24,452 nt of DNA from a virus. This document shows, in pieces, positions 1-6,093 of this stretch. The stretch lies in IMG/VR virus record IMGVR_UViG_3300046321_000147, positions 1 to 24,452 of that record, one strand, 5' to 3'. Both the position numbers and the translations under genes were made by a program. The notes under the pieces were generated by a model, which worked only from the letters and a program-made list of their open reading frames with translations, had not been told where the DNA came from and did no database searches. Each line of letters starts with the position of its first letter. Position 1 is the stretch's first letter.

Positions 1-71
1 ACCATTTTCGAATATCCATATTGTTAACTATTGGTTTTATTGGTTAATTTTTAGTTTTGATACATATAGTA

Positions 72-81
72 GTTATGCCTC
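72..81 (-). repeat. Edge-truncated attC-like site, AAC core only
   Basis: On the minus strand the box GAGGCATAAC exactly complements GTTATGCCTC at 1091-1100, so it closes the last visible cassette. The methyltransferase stop codon TAA lies inside it. The rest of the site should lie at 1-71 and beyond the window; no paired arm can be recognised in the 71 remaining bases. Confidence 0.6.
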
Positions 82-1158
82 ACTTAAAGAAGCATCGTGC
101 AAAGCGATAGCCTTGAATATCTGAAAGGCAACTTGTGGTACTATAGCATTTCCACCTCCTTTGATACTTTCATTTCTCCATTTTGGAAAGGTAATACCGT
201 CCAATTCGGTGGGAATCCCATCATTTCCATCACAAACAGGGGATTGAGTTGGGAAGTTTTCCCAGTATCCTGAAAAGCTCTTTTTTGCAAACTGTCTTGA
301 TTCCTCTTTCCTGTGTTCTTCGCTGGATTGTCGTCCGCTGTTGGTGTCGGTAGAAATTGAACTAATCTCGCAAGTCCCACACTTCCATCCGTTCCGTTCT
401 GATTTATTTTCCTCGGTAGTCCTGAAGTCATTTTGAAAGTGTCGTTTTTGCCTATTATCGCTCCGGTTGTTGCGTCGCTCGAAACAGGAGTTGGAAACAT
501 CATTTTCGCAATTACTTCTTCTAAATTGCCTTTGTTCCTGTTCGCTAATTTTTCGCTGTTCAGGTTGCATCCGTTTACTTTGTTCGCTCTTGGAGTTGGG
601 AGAATTAAATGCGATAAACCAGATTCTATCCCTACGGTGCGGTGCGTTAACACCTCCAGCAGGAAGTAAAAACGGTGTGATTTCGTAGCCTTCATTTTCC
701 AAGTCAGTTTGCACCTCGTCGAAGACCATTCCTCCATTCCAATTAATAAGCCCACGAACGTTTTCGCCCACAATGTACGTCGGCTGAATCTCTCTAATTG
801 CTCTAAGCATTTCTGGCCATAGATGGCGTTCGTCTTCTTTTCCTTTTCTTTTTCCTGCAACGCTATATGGTTGGCAGGGGAATCCTCCAGTAAGGATGTC
901 GATTTTTCCTCTGTGAATAGTGAAATCTGTATTTGTGATGTCATCATAACTTATAGCATTAGGCCAGTAATATTTTAAAATTTGTTTTCCAAAATCATTC
1001 CATTCACAATGAAATACATTTTCCCATCCCATCCATTCAGATGCTAAATCAAAACCGCCAATTCCAGAAAACAACGAGCCGTGAGTAAGCGAGGCATAAC
1101 AATTGCTTGGAGCAATTGCCGTATCAGGTTCAATTTTAAGATGGTCTTGTATTTGCAT
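73..1158 (-). CDS. C5-cytosine DNA methyltransferase, cassette 10
   Basis: Transfers a methyl group from SAM to C5 of cytosine in DNA. Visible motifs: SAM-binding FSGIGG (residues about 30-35), catalytic GGFPC with Cys95, ENV at about 132-134, the HRRDR motif VIII equivalent at about 174-178, and the C-terminal WRNESIKGGGNAIVPQ motif IX/X block. From about residue 185 to 300 the chain is polar low-complexity (Ser, Asn, Gln, Arg, Glu) rather than a recognisable target-recognition domain; this is where a second frame is open (see 141-947). Relatives usually begin Met-Thr-His-Gly-Ser-Leu-Phe-Ser-Gly, but here the Met position is CTT (Leu25). The only in-frame ATG upstream is at 1158, inside the attC-like site, so the first ~22 residues are attC-encoded. 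No restriction enzyme accompanies it, so it is probably an orphan phage or cassette methylase that masks DNA from host restriction. Confidence 0.9.
   Translation of the reverse strand: MQIQDHLKIEPDTAIAPSNCYASLTHGSLFSGIGGFDLASEWMGWENVFHCEWNDFGKQILKYYWPNAISYDDITNTDFTIHRGKIDILTGGFPCQPYSVAGKRKGKEDERHLWPEMLRAIREIQPTYIVGENVRGLINWNGGMVFDEVQTDLENEGYEITPFLLPAGGVNAPHRRDRIWFIAFNSPNSKSEQSKRMQPEQRKISEQEQRQFRRSNCENDVSNSCFERRNNRSDNRQKRHFQNDFRTTEENKSERNGWKCGTCEISSISTDTNSGRQSSEEHRKEESRQFAKKSFSGYWENFPTQSPVCDGNDGIPTELDGITFPKWRNESIKGGGNAIVPQVAFQIFKAIALHDASLSEA
141..947 (-). CDS. Candidate overprinted protein inside the C5 methyltransferase gene (+1 frame)
   Basis: A 268-codon open frame lies wholly inside the methyltransferase gene, one base out of phase, beginning about codon 71 of that gene. 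Its product has non-random structure: a Lys/Arg-rich segment ending in a Cys-Lys-Leu-Thr-Trp-Lys motif, three spaced Leu/Phe-Pro-Thr-Pro motifs (LPTPRAN, FPTPVSSD, LPTPTADD) and a C-terminal LNPLFV...MMGFPPNWT block. The repeated LPTP motifs coincide with the low-complexity part of the methyltransferase frame, as expected if this frame constrains the DNA. I recall similar LPTPTA/LNPxFVxxMMGFPxxWT proteins annotated on their own in phage and gut metagenome data, but cannot confirm it here. Function unknown; it might supply target recognition in trans or regulate the enzyme. The start ATG at 947 is the first of two tandem ATGs. Confidence 0.5.
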   Translation of the reverse strand: MMTSQIQISLFTEEKSTSLLEDSPANHIALQEKEKEKKTNAIYGQKCLEQLERFSRRTLWAKTFVGLLIGMEEWSSTRCKLTWKMKATKSHRFYFLLEVLTHRTVGIESGLSHLILPTPRANKVNGCNLNSEKLANRNKGNLEEVIAKMMFPTPVSSDATTGAIIGKNDTFKMTSGLPRKINQNGTDGSVGLARLVQFLPTPTADDNPAKNTGKRNQDSLQKRAFQDTGKTSQLNPLFVMEMMGFPPNWTVLPFQNGEMKVSKEVEML

Positions 1159-1227
1159 AATTTGTCTTTAATTTAAAGTTTTAGGTATTCTTTTTCGGCA
1201 ACTGCACCAAGCAAAAACGTTAGGTGC
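1091..1227 (-). repeat. attC-like site Z
   Basis: 137 bp. AAC core at 1219-1227 and GTT core at 1091-1100. The 17-nt arms at 1105-1121 and 1196-1212 pair at 15 of 17 positions; on the minus strand the two exceptions are one T-T mismatch and one G-T wobble. The loop contains the ATG (1156-1158) that opens the downstream methyltransferase frame. Confidence 0.75.
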
Positions 1228-1246
1228 AATGCCGTGAACGTCTCCG

Positions 1247-1918
1247 TCAGAACATTCGCAGTTGACTATTCCAGTCATTAAAACGCTTTTCTTGTTTCTC
1301 ATAATATTCAGGGTCTATTTCAAATCCTATAAATTGTTTACCAGCCTTTGCTGCAGCTATCCGTGAGCTTCCACTTCCAACGTGAGTATCTAAAATCAAA
1401 TTTGCATCCGCACAATAGTTTAAAATAATCCAGTCGTAAAGTTGTATTGGCTTTTGAGTTGGGTGTATTCTATCAAATGTTTCGCTTCGTTTGGTGTATT
1501 GCTTTAGCACTTTATCAAATGAAGTCCAAGCCAATTCACCATCAGCAAAATCGCCACCCATATTCTTTTGCCAATACAACCAACATCTTGAAGCAGGTAA
1601 TAAATCAGCAAAGTAATTCCCACCCCAAATAATTTGATTTTTAGATACTCTCATCAGTTCGGCAAAGTATTCAGCGTTTGGTCTTTCATTATCCCATCCT
1701 TTTTTTTCACCGTTTGTCTTTTTGCTTCCTCGTGTCCTTGCTTTGCCTCCATCTTCGCCAATCCCATAAGGCGGGTCAACAATAGCCACATCAAAGTAAT
1801 TATCGTCAAAGCGTTTTAATGCCTCTATACAATCCTCATTATACACCACAGAAGGCACTGCACCTAACACGGTATTGGCAAAATTGCCGTTCTGTTTTTC
1901 AATTAAACTTTCGTCCAT
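1247..1918 (-). CDS. Beta-class DNA amino-methyltransferase (N6-adenine or N4-cytosine), cassette 9
   Basis: Methylates the exocyclic amino group of adenine or cytosine in DNA. The catalytic VDPPYG motif (about residues 47-52) precedes the SAM-binding motif THVGSGSS (about 175-183), which is the beta-class order of the N6_N4_Mtase family (Pfam PF01555). The usual DPFxGSGT is changed to DTHVGSGS, as in some phage enzymes. The HPTQKP motif before the SAM site is intact. At 223 residues it is compact and has no obvious separate recognition domain. The ATG at 1918 lies inside attC-like site A, so residues 1 to about 19 are attC-encoded. An internal GTG directly before Tyr-Asn-Glu-Asp-Cys could start the conserved domain instead. 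Stop is 20 bp before the next AAC core. No partner endonuclease is seen. Confidence 0.88.
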   Translation of the reverse strand: MDESLIEKQNGNFANTVLGAVPSVVYNEDCIEALKRFDDNYFDVAIVDPPYGIGEDGGKARTRGSKKTNGEKKGWDNERPNAEYFAELMRVSKNQIIWGGNYFADLLPASRCWLYWQKNMGGDFADGELAWTSFDKVLKQYTKRSETFDRIHPTQKPIQLYDWIILNYCADANLILDTHVGSGSSRIAAAKAGKQFIGFEIDPEYYEKQEKRFNDWNSQLRMF

Positions 1919-1987
1919 AATTTCAACTTTTGTTTTTCAATTTAGCTTTCGGTTCGGCAACTTCGCCAATACCCATACGTTATAGGC
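1860..1987 (-). repeat. attC-like site A
   Basis: 128 bp. AAC core 1979-1987 (GCCTATAAC), GTT core 1860-1868 (GTTAGGTGC). Arms 1872-1889 and 1955-1972 form an 18-bp stem with two G-T wobbles on the minus strand. The loop shares a TTGAAATTATG motif with site D, and that ATG (1918) is in frame with the methyltransferase downstream. Confidence 0.8.
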
Positions 1988-2005
1988 TATACTACGCTTA
2001 CGGTT

Positions 2006-2155
2006 CTAAACAACTTTTTCCTTCAAGTCGTCTAAATACTTTTTAGCCATTTGTTCAATCATATTACTATAACTTCTTCCTTCAAGTTCTGCTTGTTTTT
2101 CAATTTCACTATTTACGTTATCGTTTATAGTGATGCTTTTTCTGATTTTTTCCAT
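2006..2155 (-). CDS. Small ribbon-helix-helix (Arc/CopG-type) DNA-binding protein
   Basis: A 49-residue protein starting MEKIRKSITINDNVNSEIEK. A short basic beta strand (KSITIND) is followed by two helices with a Glu-Gly-Arg-Ser-Tyr-Ser turn (about residues 25-30), the pattern of ribbon-helix-helix repressors and antitoxins that dimerise and insert the strand in the major groove. No toxin gene is adjacent, so it may be a solitary regulator or an orphan antitoxin. It is the last gene of cassette 8, and its stop is 18 bp before the AAC core. A strong terminator hairpin (2164-2189) lies only about 10 bases upstream of the ATG, so expression probably needs read-through or a promoter overlapping that hairpin. 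Confidence 0.72.
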   Translation of the reverse strand: MEKIRKSITINDNVNSEIEKQAELEGRSYSNMIEQMAKKYLDDLKEKVV

Positions 2156-2163
2156 ATTTTTTT

Positions 2164-2189
2164 AAATAAAAAAGGCTGCGGAAGCAGCC
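2164..2189 (-). terminator. Rho-independent terminator ahead of the RHH gene
   Basis: On the minus strand GGCTGC-TTCC-GCAGCC (perfect 6-bp stem, 4-nt loop) is followed directly by a run of T. It would end transcripts coming from the 212-aa gene and the tRNA-like region and, by position, could attenuate the small RHH gene that starts at 2155. Confidence 0.8.
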
Positions 2190-2351
2190 AAGTACAAAAC
2201 CATAAGTTAATTAATCGCCACTTTTGAAAACTATATCTTGGATTTAAAAGAACTTTACACTTTACTTTTTAATCTTTAATCGTGTAAGAGCTTTAAATTT
2301 TAACCTTTATACTTTTATCTTTCAACTTTTAACTTTTCAGTTTTTTTCTTT

Positions 2352-2377
2352 TGCTCTACCATCTGAGCTAATTTTCA
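2352..2377 (-). tRNA. Orphan tRNA 5' half (acceptor strand plus D-arm)
   Basis: On the minus strand a 7-nt acceptor-like strand TGAAAAT is followed by TA and a perfect D-arm (GCTC, loop AGATGGTA, GAGC, then A), matching tRNA positions 1-26 of a class I tRNA. What follows is A-rich and forms no anticodon or T arm. It begins four bases after the acceptor 3' strand of the tRNA-Ser-like sequence. Its acceptor strand pairs with that one (ATTTTCT) at 6 of 7 positions. It is a tRNA fragment, or half of a rearranged tRNA. Confidence 0.5.
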
Positions 2378-2380
2378 GTT

Positions 2381-2465
2381 AAGAAAATATAGGAATCGAA
2401 CCTATGACACAAAGAGCTGTCCAATTAGCATTTGGTTGCTTTTCTAACCGTCAAGCACGGGATTA
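2381..2465 (-). tRNA. tRNA-Ser(GCU)-like sequence with defective acceptor stem
   Basis: On the minus strand: D-arm GCTT...AAGC with GG in the loop (2456-2438); anticodon arm CCAA-ATGCTAA-TTGG (2435-2421) with U33 and anticodon GCU (2429-2427); a long class II variable arm with ACA/TGT pairing (2420-2407); and a perfect T-arm ATAGG-TTCGATT-CCTAT (2405-2389). These are the features of tRNA-Ser reading AGC/AGU. The 3' acceptor strand ATTTTCT (2388-2382) does not pair with the bases upstream of the D-arm, and the discriminator would be T, not the G usual for Ser. Probably a decayed or rearranged gene; it lies in the 3' part of cassette 8. Confidence 0.55.
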
Positions 2466-2502
2466 AATTTAGGCTTTTCGCTTCCGCAACTTTTTGTTTA
2501 GT

Positions 2503-3141
2503 TTATATTTCTATTTCTGTTAATGCGTTAATTTCTGATAAAACAGCATCTACCTCAACCTCGAAGTCATCTACTTCTTTCTGTAGTTTTTCAGTAGCTT
2601 CTTCAACTTTTAAAGGGTCAATTAAATGGTATTCATTTCTTTTTACAAACGGGTCAACAATATTTTTAACATCTTCGTCATTTGGTTTTACTCTATCATC
2701 ACCTTGCTTACCAATCATAATTTTTGCGTTTTCTAAAGCAACTTGATTAATCTTTTCATTTTCTTGATTAAACTTTGCTTTAACAGCATTGTGTTTGCGT
2801 TGTAATTGCAAAATAAGAGCCTTTTTAACCGCAATAACTGTTTTAAAATTGATTGCATCTGCAATAGTCATTTCTTTTCCAGAAACACTTACTTTGGTAA
2901 TTCCATTGGCTTTTACAATCGCTGATTTAATAGCGTTTTTTCTATCAATCAAATCTGTTACAGATTGGTATTTTGATTTAACATCTTTTTCAAAATCTTC
3001 TTTAGAATAAAAACCATTTACAGGTTTCCCAATTTGCATTAATCCGGTTGGTTCAACTAAATTAATTGCTTTTTCGATTCTTGAATCAATTAGCTTTAGT
3101 TCTGCTAAAGCTCTGTGAATTGTCATTTTTGTTTTTTCCAT
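2503..3141 (-). CDS. Conserved phage-type hypothetical protein, coiled-coil, cassette 8
   Basis: 212 residues, rich in Lys and Glu, with long predicted helices (about residues 70-130 and 175-210) that suggest a coiled-coil. The N-terminus (MTIHRALAELKLIDSRIEKA) and a central IDRKNAIKSAIVKAN stretch resemble an uncharacterised phage family seen in Firmicutes and Bacteroidetes phages; no function can be assigned. No signal peptide or membrane segment. It could start at 3141 (MEKTKM) or at the second Met (3126). It is the first gene of cassette 8 and has its own consensus promoter at 3168-3197, which is unusual for a gene cassette. Downstream lie tRNA-like sequences, a terminator and the RHH gene. 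Confidence 0.8.
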   Translation of the reverse strand: MEKTKMTIHRALAELKLIDSRIEKAINLVEPTGLMQIGKPVNGFYSKEDFEKDVKSKYQSVTDLIDRKNAIKSAIVKANGITKVSVSGKEMTIADAINFKTVIAVKKALILQLQRKHNAVKAKFNQENEKINQVALENAKIMIGKQGDDRVKPNDEDVKNIVDPFVKRNEYHLIDPLKVEEATEKLQKEVDDFEVEVDAVLSEINALTEIEI

Positions 3142-3167
3142 TTTGTTTTAACTTTAAAAGTGATATG

Positions 3168-3197
3168 CAAATATAAGTATTATTTTGTATTACACAA
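3168..3197 (-). promoter_or_regulatory. Bacteroidetes-type promoter inside cassette 8
   Basis: On the minus strand TTG (3197-3195), 19-bp spacer, then TATATTTG (3175-3168), matching TTG-N19-TANNTTTG. It drives the 212-aa gene with a leader of roughly 20 bases. Confidence 0.7.
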
Positions 3198-3231
3198 TGT
3201 TATTTTGTAATTATTTTAAAAAATCCGTACA

Positions 3232-3365
3232 GCCTATAACACGTGCTATACAAAAGAGGCGGTTCAGTGTTCCGCAGAAACATTCTGCCGTAATCAAATT
3301 TTGTACTCCGCATCAACTTTAGTGCTAATAATCGCCTCCTTCGTATAGTACCATACGTTACCGCC
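3232..3365 (-). repeat. attC-like site B
   Basis: 134 bp. AAC core 3357-3365 (GGCGGTAAC), GTT core 3232-3240 (GTTATAGGC). Arms 3244-3261 and 3333-3350 pair over 18 positions with two G-T wobbles and one A-C mismatch on the minus strand. Outside the cores it is about 92% identical to site C, including the loop. Confidence 0.85.
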
Positions 3366-3395
3366 AATTGTTACATTAGCGGTTTCTAATGAAAT

Positions 3396-4610
3396 TTAGT
3401 CCTTGTATGGGTCAAAAGTTTCGTTTCCTGCCATCGCAACTCCAATCGGCTCTAGTTCGTGAATTACTTTTATTGTATCTCCCATATAACCTAAAACTTC
3501 ATTTAGTTTTTTATAACATTCAGGTGATTCATCTGCTCCAGCTCCACGAAGTTCAATTTTGTGATTTTTCATATTTTCTTTTACTAAATCAAAATCAACT
3601 TTCCCTTTCGCAATTACAGTCGGTCTTTTTCGGCCGTTTTCATCCTTAATCCATTTTGTTTTTCCTGATGCTTCGGTTCTTGACATTACTCGACCTGCTC
3701 CGTGAACAGTTGAATAAAGTGTTTCTTTTGCTAATTCAGTATCAACTCCTTCAATGATAACAGAAGTATCAAGCATATTAGCACCGATAAAACCTAATTG
3801 ATTAGGAAATGCAGGGGTACAACCTTTTCTAACAACCCAATAATCATTTCCGAAGTGATTTTCTTTCCAAGCAAAATTGTGATGATTATGAACCTCAAAT
3901 GTTACTTTTGGATTGTCAAGTATTTCAAGAACTTTAGAAATTACCATATCTCTACCTGCATAAGCATATTCTCCAGCCAAGTGCATTGCTGATAAATATG
4001 ATTGTCCTAATTCGGTATTCGTATCAAACAAAATTGGGAGTTTATCCATTCCTCCTTCGTTGGCTTTATCTTCAAATCCTAAACCTTGAGATAAAGCGAT
4101 AAATCCCATTGCTGTTTTATGTCCAAAACCACGTGAACCAAAATGATTTCCAATCCATAAATAACCATCTGAACCACGAAATAAATCAACGTAATGATTT
4201 CCACTTCCAACTGTTCCAAGTTGATTTTTAGCTAACTGTAATAGTTTTCTTTGGGGTAAAAAATCAGCGTTTGCTATTTTAGCAAAAACTTCGTGGTCAA
4301 CCGGTTCGTCATTGTGGCGACCAACTCCAAAAGAAATTCTTTTAAAAAGTTCATCCATTACCTTTGCAACATTAATATCATCTGCTAAAATATCGGTTCT
4401 AACAGCTTTGTTCCCACAAGCAATATCAAAACCCACACCTGACAAAGAAACTTTATCCTTATAAGCTATTGCACCTCCAATTGGATGCCCATATCCATAA
4501 TGAGCGTCAGCAGTAAGTACCGCTAAATCATTTTCAGAAAAGCAGTTTTTAATTTGAGTAATACATTTTTCGTCTATTATTTCAGCCCCAAATACTTTTA
4601 AATTTTTCAT
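3396..4610 (-). CDS. rtcB: RtcB-family RNA ligase, cassette 7
   Basis: 404-residue RtcB: joins RNA ends carrying 2',3'-cyclic phosphate or 3'-phosphate to 5'-OH using GTP and Mn2+, a route used in tRNA splicing and RNA repair. Motifs: DAHYGYGHPIGG (35-46), GVGFDIACGN with the metal-binding Cys (58-67), GSGNHYVDL (about 135-143), HNHHNFAWKE (241-250), and VHGAGR whose His (about 303) fits the guanylylated residue. Length is typical of the short bacterial and phage class. The start at 4610 (MKNLKVFG) fits the family start. The frame is also open upstream through attC-like site C to an ATG at 4742, giving a possible 44-residue extension. A weak hairpin lies after the stop, before the AAC core. 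Phage RtcB could repair tRNAs cleaved by host anticodon nucleases (inference). Confidence 0.92.
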   Translation of the reverse strand: MKNLKVFGAEIIDEKCITQIKNCFSENDLAVLTADAHYGYGHPIGGAIAYKDKVSLSGVGFDIACGNKAVRTDILADDINVAKVMDELFKRISFGVGRHNDEPVDHEVFAKIANADFLPQRKLLQLAKNQLGTVGSGNHYVDLFRGSDGYLWIGNHFGSRGFGHKTAMGFIALSQGLGFEDKANEGGMDKLPILFDTNTELGQSYLSAMHLAGEYAYAGRDMVISKVLEILDNPKVTFEVHNHHNFAWKENHFGNDYWVVRKGCTPAFPNQLGFIGANMLDTSVIIEGVDTELAKETLYSTVHGAGRVMSRTEASGKTKWIKDENGRKRPTVIAKGKVDFDLVKENMKNHKIELRGAGADESPECYKKLNEVLGYMGDTIKVIHELEPIGVAMAGNETFDPYKD

Positions 4611-4660
4611 ATTTTTTATTTTATTGTTTTTAATTAAATCTTCGGTAAAAATCCACAACT

Positions 4661-4794
4661 GGCGGTAACACGTGCTATACAAAAGAGGCGGTTTAGTACT
4701 CCGCAGAAACAGTCTGGTATAATCAAATTTTGTACTCCGCATCAACTTTAGTGCTAATAATCGCCTCCTTCGTATAGCACCATATGTTATAGGC
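4661..4794 (-). repeat. attC-like site C
   Basis: 134 bp, the same length as site B. AAC core 4786-4794 (GCCTATAAC), GTT core 4661-4669 (GTTACCGCC). Arms 4673-4690 and 4762-4779 pair over 18 positions with only two G-T wobbles on the minus strand. The loop carries an ATG (4740-4742) in frame with rtcB. Confidence 0.86.
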
Positions 4795-4798
4795 AATA

Positions 4799-5806
4799 CT
4801 AAGACTGTGCATAATTTGAACATTCTACTCCTATGAATAAAAAAATATGTGCAATAGTATCAACCGTCCAACCATCTCCCAATAAACAAGCTGCTTCATT
4901 TCTTTTTAGAATACTTGTATATCCATTGGGTACTGTTTGTAATCGTTCCATTTCTGTTTGGTTTAGTTTTCTAATATCGCCATCAACAAAATTTGCTTTC
5001 ATTTCATCTTCGGTCATTTTAGAATACTTTTCGTAAGTTTCTTTATCCTTGAAAATTACATTTATAAATCCTTGTATCATATATCGTCTTAATGATGAAA
5101 ATGTACTACCCGGATTTCTACTTTCGCTTTCAAGCAAACATCTTGCTTTTAATCTATCTGTATATCCATTCTCTAATAAATCTTGAAACTTTATTTTTTT
5201 GTTTTTCGGTTGTGGTATCATTGAATATCTATTACCAAATAAATCAAAACTTTCTGGACCTATATTCGTCCAATAGCTCCTTTGTCTTAATTGCCCTGAT
5301 ATAAGTTCGCTATTTATGTTTGTTGGATAAGTTCCAAGCATTTCACTTATTGCTACATAACTATAATCATCCATCGCCACATTTTCAAGTAAAAAGTATT
5401 TCGGCTCACATTCTTTTAAAAGTCTTAAATACTCATAAAACAATCCTGATTTTTCGCCTTGCAATCCTAATTTTTCTTTATTAGCTGAACTAAAATCTTG
5501 ACAAGGGCTTCCTCCTATCAATAAATCAATTTTAGGCAAATCTCTTGCTTTTACATCTAATACGCTACCTAATTGTATTGTATTTGGAAAGTTGTGTTGA
5601 GTTACTTTTATTGCGTGTGGCTTTATTTCACTTGCAAAGTATTGATTAACTTTTATTCCTGCCTTTTGTAAAGCTAATTGACCACAAGACATACCATCGA
5701 AGAGAGATAGTACATTTAAACCCGTACTGCCTGTAACACGTGTTTGGCAAAAGCTGGGCTTCTGTGGTTCAATCAAGTTCTGTAATTCTATTGAGCTTCT
5801 GTGCAT
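4799..5806 (-). CDS. C5-cytosine DNA methyltransferase, DNMT3-like type, cassette 6
   Basis: C5-cytosine DNA methylase. Motif I NVLSLFDGMSCG (about 31-42), motif IV GGSPCQDFS with catalytic Cys102, the KSGLFYEY segment (119-126), motif VI ENV (141-143), motif VIII QLRQRSYW (172-179), and C-terminal LNQTEMERLQTVPNGYT plus LLGDGWTVDTIAHIF. The GGSPCQDFS plus LFYEYLRLL pattern resembles DNMT3-like phage enzymes. Relatives normally start Met-Asn-Val-Leu-Ser-Leu-Phe-Asp-Gly, but here the codon before Asn-Val is TTA (Leu30). The only upstream in-frame ATG (5806) is in the loop of attC-like site D, so about 26 residues are attC-encoded. Stop is 4 bp before the AAC core, a tight fit typical of integron cassettes. 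No restriction endonuclease is present. Confidence 0.9.
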   Translation of the reverse strand: MHRSSIELQNLIEPQKPSFCQTRVTGSTGLNVLSLFDGMSCGQLALQKAGIKVNQYFASEIKPHAIKVTQHNFPNTIQLGSVLDVKARDLPKIDLLIGGSPCQDFSSANKEKLGLQGEKSGLFYEYLRLLKECEPKYFLLENVAMDDYSYVAISEMLGTYPTNINSELISGQLRQRSYWTNIGPESFDLFGNRYSMIPQPKNKKIKFQDLLENGYTDRLKARCLLESESRNPGSTFSSLRRYMIQGFINVIFKDKETYEKYSKMTEDEMKANFVDGDIRKLNQTEMERLQTVPNGYTSILKRNEAACLLGDGWTVDTIAHIFLFIGVECSNYAQS

Positions 5807-5864
5807 AATTTCAAGTTTAGTTTTTCAAATACCCAGCCTTCGCCAAGCACCATACGTTGTAGGT
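5729..5864 (-). repeat. attC-like site D
   Basis: 136 bp. AAC core 5856-5864 (ACCTACAAC), GTT core 5729-5737 (GTTACAGGC). Arms 5741-5758 and 5832-5849 pair over 18 positions with two G-T wobbles and one C-A mismatch on the minus strand. The loop has the TTGAAATTATG motif shared with site A; that ATG opens the methyltransferase frame. Confidence 0.83.
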
Positions 5865-5900
5865 AAGTTTGCTCAACTTTGTCGCCAAAGTTACGCAGGT

Positions 5901-6071
5901 CTATGTGTTGTAAATAAACCATCCATTTTGTTTCCTAAGAAAGAAATAATAAGTACCCATTTCATCTTTATAAGATGCTCCTTGATATTCTAAATGCTTT
6001 TTATACCCTTCTTCATTAAGGATTGGTTTGCCGTTTTTATTTAAACGAAAACCATTTATATTTTTTGTCAT
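5901..6071 (-). CDS. Small hypothetical protein, cassette 5
   Basis: 56 residues, starting MTKNINGFRLNKNGKPILNE and ending WFIYNT. Not recognised. It is rich in aromatic residues near the C-terminus (Tyr-Tyr-Phe-Phe, Trp-Phe-Ile-Tyr) and has no signal peptide or membrane segment. It is the only sensible ORF in a short cassette bounded by matching GTTGTAGGT and ACCTACAAC boxes, which argues that it is the cargo. The stop is about 37 bp before the AAC core. Confidence 0.6.
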   Translation of the reverse strand: MTKNINGFRLNKNGKPILNEEGYKKHLEYQGASYKDEMGTYYFFLRKQNGWFIYNT

Positions 6072-6093
6072 AATTAATGATGTTAAAAAACCT

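Noticed and set aside
433-688. Plus-strand ORFs opposite the C5 methyltransferase, and other plus-strand frames across the window
   Set aside because: All lie antisense to well-supported minus-strand genes, lack plausible domains, and have no promoter or start context.
2211-2345. Purine-rich AAAGTT/AAAAGT tract as a direct-repeat element
   Set aside because: The units are irregular and short, consistent with AT-rich low complexity rather than a defined repeat.
2352-2465. A functional permuted tRNA gene
   Set aside because: Acceptor and anticodon stems can be paired across the halves, but no anticodon loop with U33 can be built; kept only as an open question in the findings.
3374-3391. CATTAG/CTAATG hairpin after rtcB as a terminator
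   Set aside because: Only a 6-bp AT-rich stem with no T-run after it on the minus strand.
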